Counted from the stretch's first letter, positions 7,042 through 16,223 are shown. The stretch is DNA of 32,790 nucleotides from Bacteroidaceae bacterium (GCA_017650105.1 JAGCFO010000040.1:1-32790), one strand, 5' to 3'. A program made the numbers and translations. The notes: a model not told the origin generated them from the letters alone.

Positions 7042-9078
7042 ATGAAAAAGACAACCGGATGTATGGCTATAGCAATGATGTTGTTAGCTTCGTGTGACAG
7101 CAAGGAAGCTGCGAAGGAATTTGAGTATTCGAATGAGAAGTTTGCCGATCTGCAGATGCTTCGCTACGAAGTGAAGGGCTGGGAAGGGCTTTCGCTGGAT
7201 CAGAAAAAACTCGTCTACTATCTCTCGGAGGCAGCCCTCTGCGGGCGCGATATCTTCTACGATCAGAATGGGAAGTATAATCTTCGTATCCGCAGCATTC
7301 TCGAGGAAATCTACACCAACGAAGCTTTCGATCACGAAACGGATGAAATGAAGGCGCTGGAAGTATATCTGAAGCGCGTGTGGTTCTCAAACGGCATCCA
7401 TCATCACTACGGGGAGCTGAAGTTCCTTCCAGGCTTCTCCGAAGAATGGTTCCGCGCTGCCGTAATGGCTGAGCCGGATCATTTCCCTGCTTCCTACGAA
7501 GGGCAGACGGTGGAAGAGTTCCTCGATGAGATTTGTCCCGTGATGTTCGACCCTACTGTAATGCCGAAGAAGGTGAATCAAGCCGACGGGGAGGACCTAA
7601 TCCTCACTTCCGCAGGAAACTATTACGGAGAGGGCGTTACTCAAGCCGAAGCCGAAGCTTTCTACAACGCTATGAAGGATACGCTCGATCCAGAACCCGT
7701 TATGTACGGTATGAATAGCCGACTTGTGAAGGAGGACGGAAAACTTGTCGAGAAGGTTTGGAAGACAGACGGACTCTATGGAGAAGCAATCCGGAAGATT
7801 GTGTTCTGGCTTGAGAAGGCAGCACAAGTGGCAGAGAACGAAACACAGAAAACAGTTATCAACAAGCTGATACAATTCTACAATGACGGAGACTTGAAGT
7901 CGTTTGACGACTATTGCATTGCTTGGGTGAAAGATCTTGACAGCAGAGTTGACTTCGTGAATGGCTTTACCGAAAGCTACGGCGATCCTCTCGGAATGAA
8001 AGCCAGCTGGGAAAGTATCGTCAACTTCAAGGATTTGGAGGCAACGAAACGAACCGAAATCGTCAGCTCCAACGCCCAATGGTTTGAGGACCATTCGCCC
8101 GTGGATAATCGTTTTAAAAAGGAGAAGTGCAAAGGAATCAGCGCAAAGGTGATTACGGCAGCCATCCTTGCGGGGGATTTATATCCTGCTACGGCTATCG
8201 GTATTAACCTACCCAACAGCAACTGGGTGCGCGCGGCTCATGGAAGCAAGTCTGTAACAATAGGCAACCTTACGGAAGCATACGCGAAGGCAGCACACGG
8301 AAACGGATTCAACGAGGAGTTTGTCTACAGCGATGTGGAGCGTGAATTGCTTGACAAATATGACTCTATGACAGACGATTTGCATACCGACTTGCACGAA
8401 TGTCTCGGACACGCTTCTGGAAAACTGCTTCCCGGTGTCGATCCAGATGCTCTGAAGGCATACGGAAGCACTATCGAGGAGGCTCGTGCCGATCTTTTTG
8501 GATTGTATTACGTGGGAGATAAAAAGATTGTCGATCTCGGACTCTTGCCCAACAAGGAAGCGTTCAAGGCGCAGTACTATACGTACATGATGAACGGACT
8601 TATGACGCAGCTCGTGCGTATTGAGCCGGGTAACGACATTGAGGAGGCACACATGCGCAACCGTTCTCTCATAGCACACTGGGCTTACGAGCACGGAAAG
8701 GCAGAGAATATTGTCGAAATGGCGAAGGTAAACGGGAAAACCTTCGTGAAGGTAAACGATTACAAGAAGCTGCGTAACTTGTTTGGCGAGCTGCTTGCTG
8801 AAATTCAGAGAATCAAATCGGAAGGCGACTTTGAAGCAGCCCGCAACCTTGTGGAGACTTACGGAGTGAAAGTGGATGGTGAACTTCACAAGGAAATTCT
8901 CGCTCGATACAAAGCGCTCGACTTGGCTCCTTACAAGGGATTCATCAATCCTGTTTACACTCCCGTGTATAACGAAGCAGGGGAAATAACAGACGTCAAG
9001 GTTGACTATTCGGAAAGCTTTGCTGCCCAAAACCTTCGTTACAGTAACGATTATTCCACTCTTCCTTTGGTTAACTGA
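7042..9078 (+). CDS. Dipeptidyl peptidase III lipoprotein (family M49)
   Basis: This is a zinc aminopeptidase that releases dipeptides from the N-termini of short peptides. The defining M49 motifs are present: HECLGH (residues 452-457; His452 and His457 as zinc ligands, Glu453 catalytic) and EEARAD (479-484, supplying the third zinc ligand). The length of 678 residues fits bacterial DPP III. I chose ATG 7042 rather than 6979 because it gives a clean lipoprotein signal peptide with lipobox LASC, so the enzyme is predicted to be anchored in the envelope rather than cytosolic. Its stop overlaps the next start (TGATG at 9076-9080), which implies translational coupling. A role in peptide nutrition is an inference, consistent with a peptide-fermenting Bacteroidales lifestyle. 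Confidence 0.93.
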   Translation: MKKTTGCMAIAMMLLASCDSKEAAKEFEYSNEKFADLQMLRYEVKGWEGLSLDQKKLVYYLSEAALCGRDIFYDQNGKYNLRIRSILEEIYTNEAFDHETDEMKALEVYLKRVWFSNGIHHHYGELKFLPGFSEEWFRAAVMAEPDHFPASYEGQTVEEFLDEICPVMFDPTVMPKKVNQADGEDLILTSAGNYYGEGVTQAEAEAFYNAMKDTLDPEPVMYGMNSRLVKEDGKLVEKVWKTDGLYGEAIRKIVFWLEKAAQVAENETQKTVINKLIQFYNDGDLKSFDDYCIAWVKDLDSRVDFVNGFTESYGDPLGMKASWESIVNFKDLEATKRTEIVSSNAQWFEDHSPVDNRFKKEKCKGISAKVITAAILAGDLYPATAIGINLPNSNWVRAAHGSKSVTIGNLTEAYAKAAHGNGFNEEFVYSDVERELLDKYDSMTDDLHTDLHECLGHASGKLLPGVDPDALKAYGSTIEEARADLFGLYYVGDKKIVDLGLLPNKEAFKAQYYTYMMNGLMTQLVRIEPGNDIEEAHMRNRSLIAHWAYEHGKAENIVEMAKVNGKTFVKVNDYKKLRNLFGELLAEIQRIKSEGDFEAARNLVETYGVKVDGELHKEILARYKALDLAPYKGFINPVYTPVYNEAGEITDVKVDYSESFAAQNLRYSNDYSTLPLVN

Positions 9079-9641
9079 TGGAGAACAAACAGGAAGAAAT
9101 TCAAAAGATAAAGTCAGAACTCCGTTCGTACATGAACGGAGTTCTGTCGCAAAGCTTGCGTGAGAGGGGTTTGCGCTACAAACTCATCTTCGGAGTAGAA
9201 CTTCCGCGTTTGAAGGAGATAGCTTCTCGCTACGAGAAGAATCATGATTTGGCGCAAGCCTTGTGGAAGGAAGACATCCGTGAATGTCGCATCTTGGCAG
9301 GAATGCTACAGCCTGTGGAAACCTTTTTCCCCGAAATCTGCGACATCTGGATGGAGGACATGCGTGACGTAGAAATGGCAGACTTCACTTGCATGAATCT
9401 TTTCCGTCATCTGCCCTATTGCTCCGAGAAAGCATTCCAGTTGATGGCGTCGGAGGAAACCCTTGTATCTTATACCGGCTTTCGTCTGATGTGTCATTTA
9501 CTCAGCAAGCCGGGAGCGGAGCTGAATCCCCGCAGCGAGGAGGAATTTCTGGATCAGGCAGAAGCTGCCATTCATTCCGACAATCCTCTGCTGGCAGAAG
9601 TGGCGCTGAATGCGAAGTCGAGGTTGAAAAAAATAGGATGA
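9078..9641 (+). CDS. AlkD-like HEAT-repeat DNA alkylation repair family protein
   Basis: The product is 187 residues, all helical, with the features of the DNA alkylation repair (AlkC/AlkD) family: YGVxxPxLR-like segment here FGVELPRLKEIA, followed by W-K-E-D-I-R-E-C-R and FTCMNLFRHLPY. AlkD-type proteins are DNA glycosylases that remove bulky alkylated bases, but this one is shorter than the usual 220-240 residues and many short family members are uncharacterised, so glycosylase activity is not assured. It overlaps the DPP III stop by one base. A perfect 13-bp inverted repeat lies over its codons 13-23. ATG 9132 within the hairpin is an alternative in-frame start, less likely because coupling favours 9078. 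Confidence 0.7.
   Translation: MENKQEEIQKIKSELRSYMNGVLSQSLRERGLRYKLIFGVELPRLKEIASRYEKNHDLAQALWKEDIRECRILAGMLQPVETFFPEICDIWMEDMRDVEMADFTCMNLFRHLPYCSEKAFQLMASEETLVSYTGFRLMCHLLSKPGAELNPRSEEEFLDQAEAAIHSDNPLLAEVALNAKSRLKKIG
9115..9146 (+). repeat. Perfect 13-bp hairpin inside a coding start region
   Basis: CAGAACTCCGTTC (9115-9127) and GAACGGAGTTCTG (9134-9146) are perfect inverse complements with a 6-base loop GTACAT. The hairpin sits 38 bases after the start of the AlkD-like gene. No T-run follows, so it does not look like a standard terminator. Confidence 0.85.
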
Positions 9642-9644
9642 ATT

Positions 9645-9676
9645 CTTGACGGATAAAGAGAAAAAGTGTACCTTTG
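9645..9676 (+). promoter_or_regulatory. Promoter of the fur-purA operon
   Basis: TACCTTTG at 9669-9676 is a perfect -7 element. CTTG at 9645-9648 sits 20 bases upstream as an approximate -33 element. The position rules out a GTG start at 9666 for the regulator, because that codon would precede transcription, and supports ATG 9699. Confidence 0.7.
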
Positions 9677-9698
9677 TTGCGATACTGCAGAGAAGCGT

Positions 9699-10202
9699 AT
9701 GACAATACCGACAATAGACGAAAAGAATCTGGATGACGTGCTGAGAGAGGTTCACCAAAAGCTGGAGAGCTATCTTCATGTACGAGGCATGCGCCTTACT
9801 CCAGAGCGTAGTGCAATCGTTGACGTTGTGTATAGCACAGAGGGACATCTTACCATCGACAAGATTCATCGCGAGCTGATGGAACGGCGTTTTCCTGTCA
9901 GTCTGGCAACTCTCTATAATAATATGGTGATGCTGATTGACGCCCAACTCCTCGCACGGCACTATTTTGGTTCTGATGCGGTATATGAGCGAGTTTATGG
10001 AATCGAGCCGCATTATCATCGTGTGTGCAAGCAATGCGGGCTGGTTCAGGATGTGCATTTCGATGCTTTGACGCAGTTTATCTCAGCGAAAAGGGTTCGA
10101 GGATTTTTCGTTGACCCATCTTATTTATGTGTATATGGACTCTGTGGCAAGTGTCATGCGGCTTTGCGCAGAAAAGAAAAGAAATATTCAAAAAAACAAT
10201 GA
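9699..10202 (+). CDS. Fur-family metal-responsive transcriptional repressor
   Basis: The product is 167 residues. The N-terminal winged helix (about 20-95) includes the typical LTPERSAIVDVVYSTEGHLT and FPVSLATLYNNMVML segments. The C-terminal dimerisation/metal domain has EPHYHRVCKQCG and YGLCGKCH, giving two CxxC pairs that fit the structural zinc site of Fur/PerR/Zur proteins. The HHHxH stretch of classical Fur is reduced here, so the sensed signal (iron, zinc or peroxide) cannot be assigned. Its TGA (10200-10202) overlaps the ATG of purA in an ATGA arrangement, so the repressor and purA are translationally coupled. Confidence 0.88.
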   Translation: MTIPTIDEKNLDDVLREVHQKLESYLHVRGMRLTPERSAIVDVVYSTEGHLTIDKIHRELMERRFPVSLATLYNNMVMLIDAQLLARHYFGSDAVYERVYGIEPHYHRVCKQCGLVQDVHFDALTQFISAKRVRGFFVDPSYLCVYGLCGKCHAALRRKEKKYSKKQ

Positions 10203-11491
10203 AAGTTGATGTTTTGCTCGGCCTCCAATGGGGCGATGAAGGAAAAGGAAAGGTAGTCGATTTCTTGACTCCGAGGTATGATGTGGTAGCCCGTTTTCAG
10301 GGAGGACCTAATGCGGGGCATACCCTTGAATTTGAGGGGCATAAGTATGTGCTACGCTCTATTCCTTCAGGCATATTCCAAGGAGATAAACTAAACATTA
10401 TCGGAAATGGTGTCGTTCTCGATCCTGCCCTTTTCAAGGCTGAGGCTGAGGAGTTTGAAGCAAACGGAGTGCCTCTGAAGCAGCGTTTGCACATTTCCCG
10501 CAAGGCTCATCTCATTCTCCCCACCCATCGCTTGCTCGATGCAGCCTATGAGAAGTCAAAGGGCTCGTCGAAGGTTGGAACGACAGGAAAGGGAATCGGT
10601 CCTACCTACACAGACAAGACAAGCCGAAACGGCATCCGTGTAGGAGACTTGGAGCGCAACTTTGATGAACTGTATGCGAAGGCAAAGCAGCGCCACATAG
10701 GCATTCTGCGCGGATTGCTTACGGATGAGGATTTCAACGCAGCTATGACTACTCTTGCTGAGACGGAAAAAGTGTGGATGGAGGGCGTTGCCTATCTGCG
10801 CCAGTTCCCGTTTGTCGACAGCGAGCACGAAATTAACGCCCTGCTCCGTGAGGGCAAATCGATGCTGTGCGAAGGAGCTCAGGGCACGATGCTCGATGTA
10901 GACTTCGGTTCCTATCCTTTTGTCACCTCTTCTAATACGGTTTGCGCGGGCGCATGCTCGGGACTCGGTGTGGCTCCCAACAAAATTGGGCGTGTGTACG
11001 GCATCATGAAAGCCTATTGCACACGCGTGGGAGGAGGGCCTTTCCCCACGGAACTGTTTGACGAAGACGGAGAGAAACTTACGACTATCGGGCACGAATT
11101 CGGAGCCGTTACGGGACGACGTCGCCGTTGCGGATGGATCGACTTGGTTGCGTTGCGTTATGCCATCATGATTAACGGCGTTACGGACCTTATCATGATG
11201 AAGAGCGACGTTCTGGATACGTTTGAGACAATTAAGGCCTGTGTTGCCTACGAAATCGACGGGAAAGAGACTGACGATTTCCCCTACAGCGTCGAAGGCA
11301 ATGTGAAGCCCATTTACTGCGAAATCCCCGGCTGGAAGTGCGATTTGTCGCATATGACGAGCGAAGACGAGTTCCCCGAGGAGTTCAACAACTACATCTC
11401 CTTCCTGGAGGAAGAACTGGAGGTGCCCATCCGCATCGTATCGGTAGGACCCGACAGGGAGCAGACGATAGAACGCTATTTGGATGAATAA
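10199..11491 (+). CDS. purA: Adenylosuccinate synthetase
   Basis: It catalyses GTP-dependent joining of IMP and aspartate to adenylosuccinate, the first committed step to AMP. At 430 residues it has the normal bacterial length. Signature segments are present in order: QWGDEGKGKVVD (P-loop-like, with the catalytic Asp), FQGGPNAGHT (catalytic His), STVGTTGKGIGPTYTDK-like region near 120-140, EGAQGTMLDVDFGSYPF, and TGRRRRCGWIDLVALRYA near the C-terminal third. The start at 10199 matches the family N-terminus MKVDVLLGLQWG; a longer frame from 10127 lies within the upstream regulator. The zinc peptidase gene begins 18 bases downstream. Confidence 0.97.
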   Translation: MKVDVLLGLQWGDEGKGKVVDFLTPRYDVVARFQGGPNAGHTLEFEGHKYVLRSIPSGIFQGDKLNIIGNGVVLDPALFKAEAEEFEANGVPLKQRLHISRKAHLILPTHRLLDAAYEKSKGSSKVGTTGKGIGPTYTDKTSRNGIRVGDLERNFDELYAKAKQRHIGILRGLLTDEDFNAAMTTLAETEKVWMEGVAYLRQFPFVDSEHEINALLREGKSMLCEGAQGTMLDVDFGSYPFVTSSNTVCAGACSGLGVAPNKIGRVYGIMKAYCTRVGGGPFPTELFDEDGEKLTTIGHEFGAVTGRRRRCGWIDLVALRYAIMINGVTDLIMMKSDVLDTFETIKACVAYEIDGKETDDFPYSVEGNVKPIYCEIPGWKCDLSHMTSEDEFPEEFNNYISFLEEELEVPIRIVSVGPDREQTIERYLDE

Positions 11492-11509
11492 CTTAACGGA
11501 AAGAAGAAA

Positions 11510-12187
11510 ATGATTGTTTATATCCTTTTCATTGCGATTGCCATACTGAGCTATATAGTTCAGGCTTCGTTGCAAAGCAGGTTCAAGAAGTACTCTCAGG
11601 TGCCTTTGGCAAACGGGATGACCGGGCGCGATGTGGCTCTGAAGATGATGCACGACAACGGAGTGAACGACGTTGACGTAAGCTGCATATCGGGCACGTT
11701 AACAGACCATTACGACCCCACTGCCAAGCGGGTGAACCTGAGTCAGGATGTTTATTCGAACTGTAGTGTTGCGGCAGCTGCTGTTGCTGCCCATGAGTGT
11801 GGGCACGTGTTGCAGCACGCTATGGGATACGCTCCGCTGAAGCTCCGTTCGTCGCTGGTGCCTGTGGTTTCCTTCTCGTCGAAGATTGTCTCGTGGGTGC
11901 TTCTGGCAGGCATCTTGCTGGTTCAGACGTTCCCTGTAGTGCTTGAGGCAGGCATTGCGCTGTTTGCTTTGACAACGCTTTTCAGCTTCGTAACCCTGCC
12001 TGTTGAAATCAACGCCAGCAAGCGCGCCTTAGCCTGGCTCGATCATGCAGGCATCACCAGCCCGACAAATCACAAAATGGCTGAAAGCGCCTTACGCTCA
12101 GCGGCTTACACATACGTTGTTGCCGCGCTTAGCTCGCTTGCTACGCTGATTTACTACATCCTCATCCTCAACAACAGGAGAAGTTGA
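11510..12187 (+). CDS. Membrane zinc metallopeptidase (YugP-like)
   Basis: The product is 225 residues of the neutral zinc metallopeptidase family typified by Bacillus YugP. An N-terminal membrane helix (MIVYILFIAIAILSYIVQA) is followed by GMTGRDVALKMM and the zinc-binding HECGH (His95, Glu96, His99). Two hydrophobic segments follow at about 122-170, then the conserved LPVEINASKRALAWL and a C-terminal helix (about 198-220). The physiological substrate of the family is not established. It follows purA by 18 bases and probably belongs to the same transcript. Confidence 0.88.
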   Translation: MIVYILFIAIAILSYIVQASLQSRFKKYSQVPLANGMTGRDVALKMMHDNGVNDVDVSCISGTLTDHYDPTAKRVNLSQDVYSNCSVAAAAVAAHECGHVLQHAMGYAPLKLRSSLVPVVSFSSKIVSWVLLAGILLVQTFPVVLEAGIALFALTTLFSFVTLPVEINASKRALAWLDHAGITSPTNHKMAESALRSAAYTYVVAALSSLATLIYYILILNNRRS

Positions 12188-12240
12188 TTCGCACCCAGCC
12201 AAACGACCCTCTCGGCAGGAAAAAGGAAATGAAAATTATT

Positions 12241-12320
12241 TGTTCTCCATACGGCGATATGAAGAAAGAAAAAAAATTTTTCCCTTCTTCATAATTTCTT
12301 TTCGAGAAGGAAAAAAATAA
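12241..12320. repeat. Copy C of the 21-bp-period interspersed repeat, head-to-head
   Basis: GGCGATATGAAGAAAG (12252-12268) is followed by an A/T run and TTTCCCTTCTTCATA, the same core in inverse orientation. Together they form a long imperfect hairpin (about 12258-12293). TGTTCTCC at 12241-12248 is the complement of the GGAGAACA end of the unit. The interval 12188-12406 between the zinc peptidase and the secreted protein shows no clear promoter; TATGTTTA at 12383-12390 is a weak -7 candidate. Confidence 0.8.
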
Positions 12321-12406
12321 AACTCTCCTCAGAAACGGGGAAGGATGAAAGGGAACGAGAAAAGAAGAATATGAAAAATCAATATGTTTAACCAAAACCA
12401 ATTATC

Positions 12407-15400
12407 ATGAAAAAAATCTTTACGCTATTTGCAATGTCGCTCGTCGGCATGCTGATGTTTGCGGCAACGTGGGAGAAACCGGTTATCACCGAGAGCCAGT
12501 ACCTCGCGCTGACGCCGGGAGATACGGTGTATTTCTACAACGTTGACTCCAAGCTCTTCCTTACCGAAGGCAACGAGTGGGGAACCCACGCTTCGGTAGG
12601 CGAGACTGGCCTCTTGATGTGTTTCACCCCTTATGTGGCCGAGGAAGAAGGCTCCGAGTGGGACGGCAAAACCTACCTGCTCAACGACTATTCGAAAACA
12701 AAGGATTCGTGGAAACTGATGTTCATCGACAATGAAAACGGTGACATTTTCGTTGATCGAGGCTCTCAGGAGAATTACTTCTGGGAGATTGTGACAAACG
12801 GCAAGACCTTCCGTTTCTTCGGTGCTGACGTTAACCCGTCGTTCAACCACAAGGACGAACTGACTGCCAACTGCTTTGTAGGGCACGCTACGGCTTACCT
12901 CAACACGCAGAACAACACTCAAACCGGCACGGGAGTCATTTGGGACGATCCCAACAGTGCCGACTACAACACCGAAGGCTCGGGTAAACTCTATGTCGAC
13001 TGGACTTGCATCTCTGTTGCCGACTACGATGCCTATCAGGCTAAGTATCTCTCTTACAACGCAGCAGTAGCTCTTGCTGCTGTAATAGAAAAAGGTAAGG
13101 CTGCAGGCGTTTCCACCGCTGCCGCTGAGGCTGTCTATAACAAATTGAACAGCACTTCCGAAGAACTCAACGCTGCTGCTGAAGCTCTTGAAAAAGCCAT
13201 CATGGAAGCTGAGGCAGGCAAGGCAAGCCCAAGCAATCCTGTCGATATGTCGAATCTCATCGTCAATCATGACTTCTCGAACGGTGACTGCACGACAGGC
13301 TGGAGCGGTACTGCTTTCGGGCGCGGAGGCACTGTAGCCGACGGAGCCGAGATGTATAACAAGAACTTCAATGCTTATCAGGAAATCAACGGTGTTTATC
13401 CCGGCATCTATCGCGTTGGAGTTCAGGGCTACTATCGTGCAGGAACGGCTAGCGCAGATTACAGCAGCTACGTGAAGAACGACTTAGGCACGCGCAACAC
13501 AAAGTTCTATGCCGTAAACGGCGACAGCACCGAAGTGAGCGTAGGTGTTGTACATCTTACCTCGGGTGCTGAGGAGTCGAACGTGAGTGGAGCTGATGAA
13601 GTGCAATGCGCTGACGGGCTCTACGTTAGCAACTCGATGGCTGCTGGCGACTACCATTTCAACAGACTCGACAAGTATCACAACTACATTTTGTGCGAGG
13701 TTACGGAGAGTGGATACCTCCGTATCGGTGTGCGCAAGGATTCGCTGATAGGGGACGACTGGAGTCTCTTCGATAACTTCAGCCTGGAGTTCTACGGCAA
13801 TTCAGCTGACTCTTATAAGTATTGGCTCAATGAGATTCTTGCCTCGCTGCCATCCTTCGACGATGCTGAGTATTATACTCGCTCTCTGGAAGAGGAGTAT
13901 AACGAGAAACTTGCCGAAGCTAAGACTGCTTCCAGCAAGGAAGCCATCAAGGCTATCATTCCTGAGATTCAGGCTGCTGCTGAGCTCCTCATTGAAAACA
14001 TTAATGCTTATCAGGAGTACGTTGACTTCGCAGAGTATTGCCAGGAGTATCTTGAGGAACATTCTGATTTGGCAGGAGATGCCGTAGATGACCTTACCGA
14101 CTACTTTGTGCTCTACTATACCGACATCATTACCGACTGCACAATGAGCACGGAAGAGATTGTTGCCGAAAAGGCAAAGCTGGAGCAAATGCTTGCTGAC
14201 GCCATTAAGTATGGACTTTCAGAAGGTTCCGACTGCACCGATATGCTCGTTAACGCAAGCTTCGCAAACGGATACACAGGGTGGAACAACAATGGACACG
14301 AAATCAAAGTCGGCGGATTGAGCTCCTTCCCCGTAGTTGAGACATATCAGAACATTGTGGATATCTATCAGGATGTAACTGACGTGCCCAACGGACTCTA
14401 CAGCATCACCGCAAATGCTTTCTTCCGCCCCGCAGGCAACGGAAACTATGACGGAACGGAAGATGTGCCTGTAGATTTGTATATGGGCGTATTCTCTACT
14501 CCTATCATGCACATCTGTGCTGACGCTATCCCCGAAGACCAGGCAGAAGACAGAGTGAACTGCTATCTGGATGCTAACGGCTCTGCAAGCGGCACTTGGC
14601 CCTACGACTACAACGTGAGCGGATACGGCATTGTGCCCAACTCAGTAGACGGAGCTTCGTATGCCTTCCTCGCTGGGCGCTATGTACAGACGGTTTACGG
14701 TTTGGTAACCGACGGAACGATGAGAATCGGTTTGACTTCTCACAACAAGACTATCGAATGGGCTCTGTGGGCAAACTTCAAGCTTACCTATATGGGTAAG
14801 AATGCTGACGCCATCATGGGCGTGCTTCCTACTCTTGTTGAGGAGCTTTCGGCTTACGTGGATGCAAATGCCGAGCAGATTGTTGACGGCACCGAAGCCG
14901 AGTATATGTCTATCCTTATGGATGCAGAAGATGCTATTGCTTCTGAGGATGAGGATGCTCTCTGGACGGCTCTCATCGATGTCAATAAGGCTATTTCTTC
15001 CGCTAAGGAGGCTGTCAGCCTTTATGAGGAATACATGAATGCGGTAGAGAATCTGTATGCTGCAAGCGAGACGTACGAAAATCCGTCAGAAGAGGTTATC
15101 GATGCATTTGATGCAGTTACTTCTAAATTCAGCGATGTGGATGAAAGCTACACCGTAGAGGAGCTCTCGGCCCTTATCGATGAGATTAACAAGGTGGCAG
15201 GACTCTTCAAACTCCCCTCTAACTACAAGGAGGCTTCTCCCACGAACCCGATTGACTTCACAAGCTTGATTGTCAATCCGAACTTCGACGGAATGGACTA
15301 CTCAGGATGGAGCGGCAGCGGATTCGGCTCAGGAGGTGATGTGGACGAATGCGCAGAGCGTTACCAAATGTCGTTTGACACTTATCAGGATCTGTCGGGA

Positions 15401-15967
15401 CTTCCCGCAGGCGTTTATGAAGTTCGTTGCAAGGGCTTCTATCGTGCAGGTACTGCCGAAAACGACTACAAGCTCTTCACGGATGACGATGATGCCCGCA
15501 AGGCTGCCGTTCTGTATGCGAAGTCGGATGCTGGAGAGGACGAAGTTGTTATCGTCAACCCCAGCTCTCAGCCTAGCAACGATGTGAATGCTCACGACGG
15601 AGGACAGTCGGAATGCGCTTCGGGGCTTTATATCCCCAACACGATGGTTTCGGCTAACTCGTTCTTCAAGGATGGGTACTACGACAACTCCTTGAAGACA
15701 ACTGTGGGCGAATCCGGAAAGCTGCGCATCGGCGTTCGTAAGTCTACTACGATAAGCAGCGACTGGGCTATCTTCGACACATTCCAGCTGATTTACTACG
15801 GAACCGATGCCGAATCGGTTGAAAAGATGCTCGTTGAAGGAGTAGTCTCCAAAGAGTACTACACGTTGAACGGTATGCGTCTTGCAACTCCTGTTCAGGG
15901 TGTTAACGTCGTCAAGATGCGCCTTGCCGATGGCTCGGTACGTGTTCAGAAGGTATTTGTTCGCTGA
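12407..15967 (+). CDS. Large secreted modular protein with three jelly-roll-like domains
   Basis: The product is 1186 residues, with a signal peptide (about 1-20, LVGMLMFAA). An N-terminal beta-rich region (about 22-205) precedes a helical linker (about 215-275, Ala/Glu-rich like FIVAR spacers). Three related galactose-binding-like (CBM-type) domains follow at about 275-470, 605-800 and 945-1140. Domains 1 and 3 are clearly duplicated: NPVDMSNLIVNHDFSNG and NPIDFTSLIVNPNFDG, then GWSG, AYQE/TYQD, GIYRVGVQGYYRAG and GVYEVRCKGFYRAG. Domain 2 is more divergent. Acidic alpha-helical segments separate them (about 475-605 and 800-940). The end (about 1150-1186, YYTLNGMRLATPVQGVNVVK) resembles the short conserved C-terminal module found on many Bacteroidales exported proteins. 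No catalytic motif is visible, so a role in binding surface glycans or in adhesion is inferred. Confidence 0.75.
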   Translation: MKKIFTLFAMSLVGMLMFAATWEKPVITESQYLALTPGDTVYFYNVDSKLFLTEGNEWGTHASVGETGLLMCFTPYVAEEEGSEWDGKTYLLNDYSKTKDSWKLMFIDNENGDIFVDRGSQENYFWEIVTNGKTFRFFGADVNPSFNHKDELTANCFVGHATAYLNTQNNTQTGTGVIWDDPNSADYNTEGSGKLYVDWTCISVADYDAYQAKYLSYNAAVALAAVIEKGKAAGVSTAAAEAVYNKLNSTSEELNAAAEALEKAIMEAEAGKASPSNPVDMSNLIVNHDFSNGDCTTGWSGTAFGRGGTVADGAEMYNKNFNAYQEINGVYPGIYRVGVQGYYRAGTASADYSSYVKNDLGTRNTKFYAVNGDSTEVSVGVVHLTSGAEESNVSGADEVQCADGLYVSNSMAAGDYHFNRLDKYHNYILCEVTESGYLRIGVRKDSLIGDDWSLFDNFSLEFYGNSADSYKYWLNEILASLPSFDDAEYYTRSLEEEYNEKLAEAKTASSKEAIKAIIPEIQAAAELLIENINAYQEYVDFAEYCQEYLEEHSDLAGDAVDDLTDYFVLYYTDIITDCTMSTEEIVAEKAKLEQMLADAIKYGLSEGSDCTDMLVNASFANGYTGWNNNGHEIKVGGLSSFPVVETYQNIVDIYQDVTDVPNGLYSITANAFFRPAGNGNYDGTEDVPVDLYMGVFSTPIMHICADAIPEDQAEDRVNCYLDANGSASGTWPYDYNVSGYGIVPNSVDGASYAFLAGRYVQTVYGLVTDGTMRIGLTSHNKTIEWALWANFKLTYMGKNADAIMGVLPTLVEELSAYVDANAEQIVDGTEAEYMSILMDAEDAIASEDEDALWTALIDVNKAISSAKEAVSLYEEYMNAVENLYAASETYENPSEEVIDAFDAVTSKFSDVDESYTVEELSALIDEINKVAGLFKLPSNYKEASPTNPIDFTSLIVNPNFDGMDYSGWSGSGFGSGGDVDECAERYQMSFDTYQDLSGLPAGVYEVRCKGFYRAGTAENDYKLFTDDDDARKAAVLYAKSDAGEDEVVIVNPSSQPSNDVNAHDGGQSECASGLYIPNTMVSANSFFKDGYYDNSLKTTVGESGKLRIGVRKSTTISSDWAIFDTFQLIYYGTDAESVEKMLVEGVVSKEYYTLNGMRLATPVQGVNVVKMRLADGSVRVQKVFVR

Positions 15968-15986
15968 TAAGAAAGTGATTCTTACA

Positions 15987-16022
15987 AAGGGGGAGCGGTG
16001 AAAACTGCTTCCCCTTTTTTCT
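15987..16022 (+). terminator. Intrinsic terminator after the secreted protein gene
   Basis: AAGGGGGAGCGGT (about 15987-15999) pairs with ACTGCTTCCCCTT (16004-16016) around a GAAA loop, with a run of T to about 16022. Confidence 0.9.
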
Positions 16023-16125
16023 TTCTCAAATGGCGAAGGAAGATTCCCTTTTTATCTTTTAAAATCGGCAGAACTCTTCCTTTTCTTGAGAGAAGAAAAA
16101 CACGGGAAAGTTTTTCAGCCGAAAT

Positions 16126-16223
16126 TATGCTAGGAGAATAAAAAATTTTGGAGAAGGAATAAATTTTTTTCCCTTCTCCAAAAAAATTTTTCCCTTCTTC
16201 ATATCGCGAGATTCCTTCTCGAA
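16126..16223 (-). repeat. Copy D of the 21-bp-period interspersed repeat
   Basis: On the minus strand GAATCTCGCGATATGAAGAA is followed by the A-run/T-run/GGAGAA unit. Bases 16174-16208 are the exact complement of 5858-5892 (35 bases). An additional inverted half (GGAGAAGG at 16150-16157 against CCCTTCTCC at 16171-16179) allows a hairpin. The interval 16023-16356 holds nothing else I can support. Confidence 0.88.

Noticed and set aside
10556..11653. 365-codon minus-strand frame
   Set aside because: It lies opposite purA and the start of the zinc peptidase gene; its translation has no family features.
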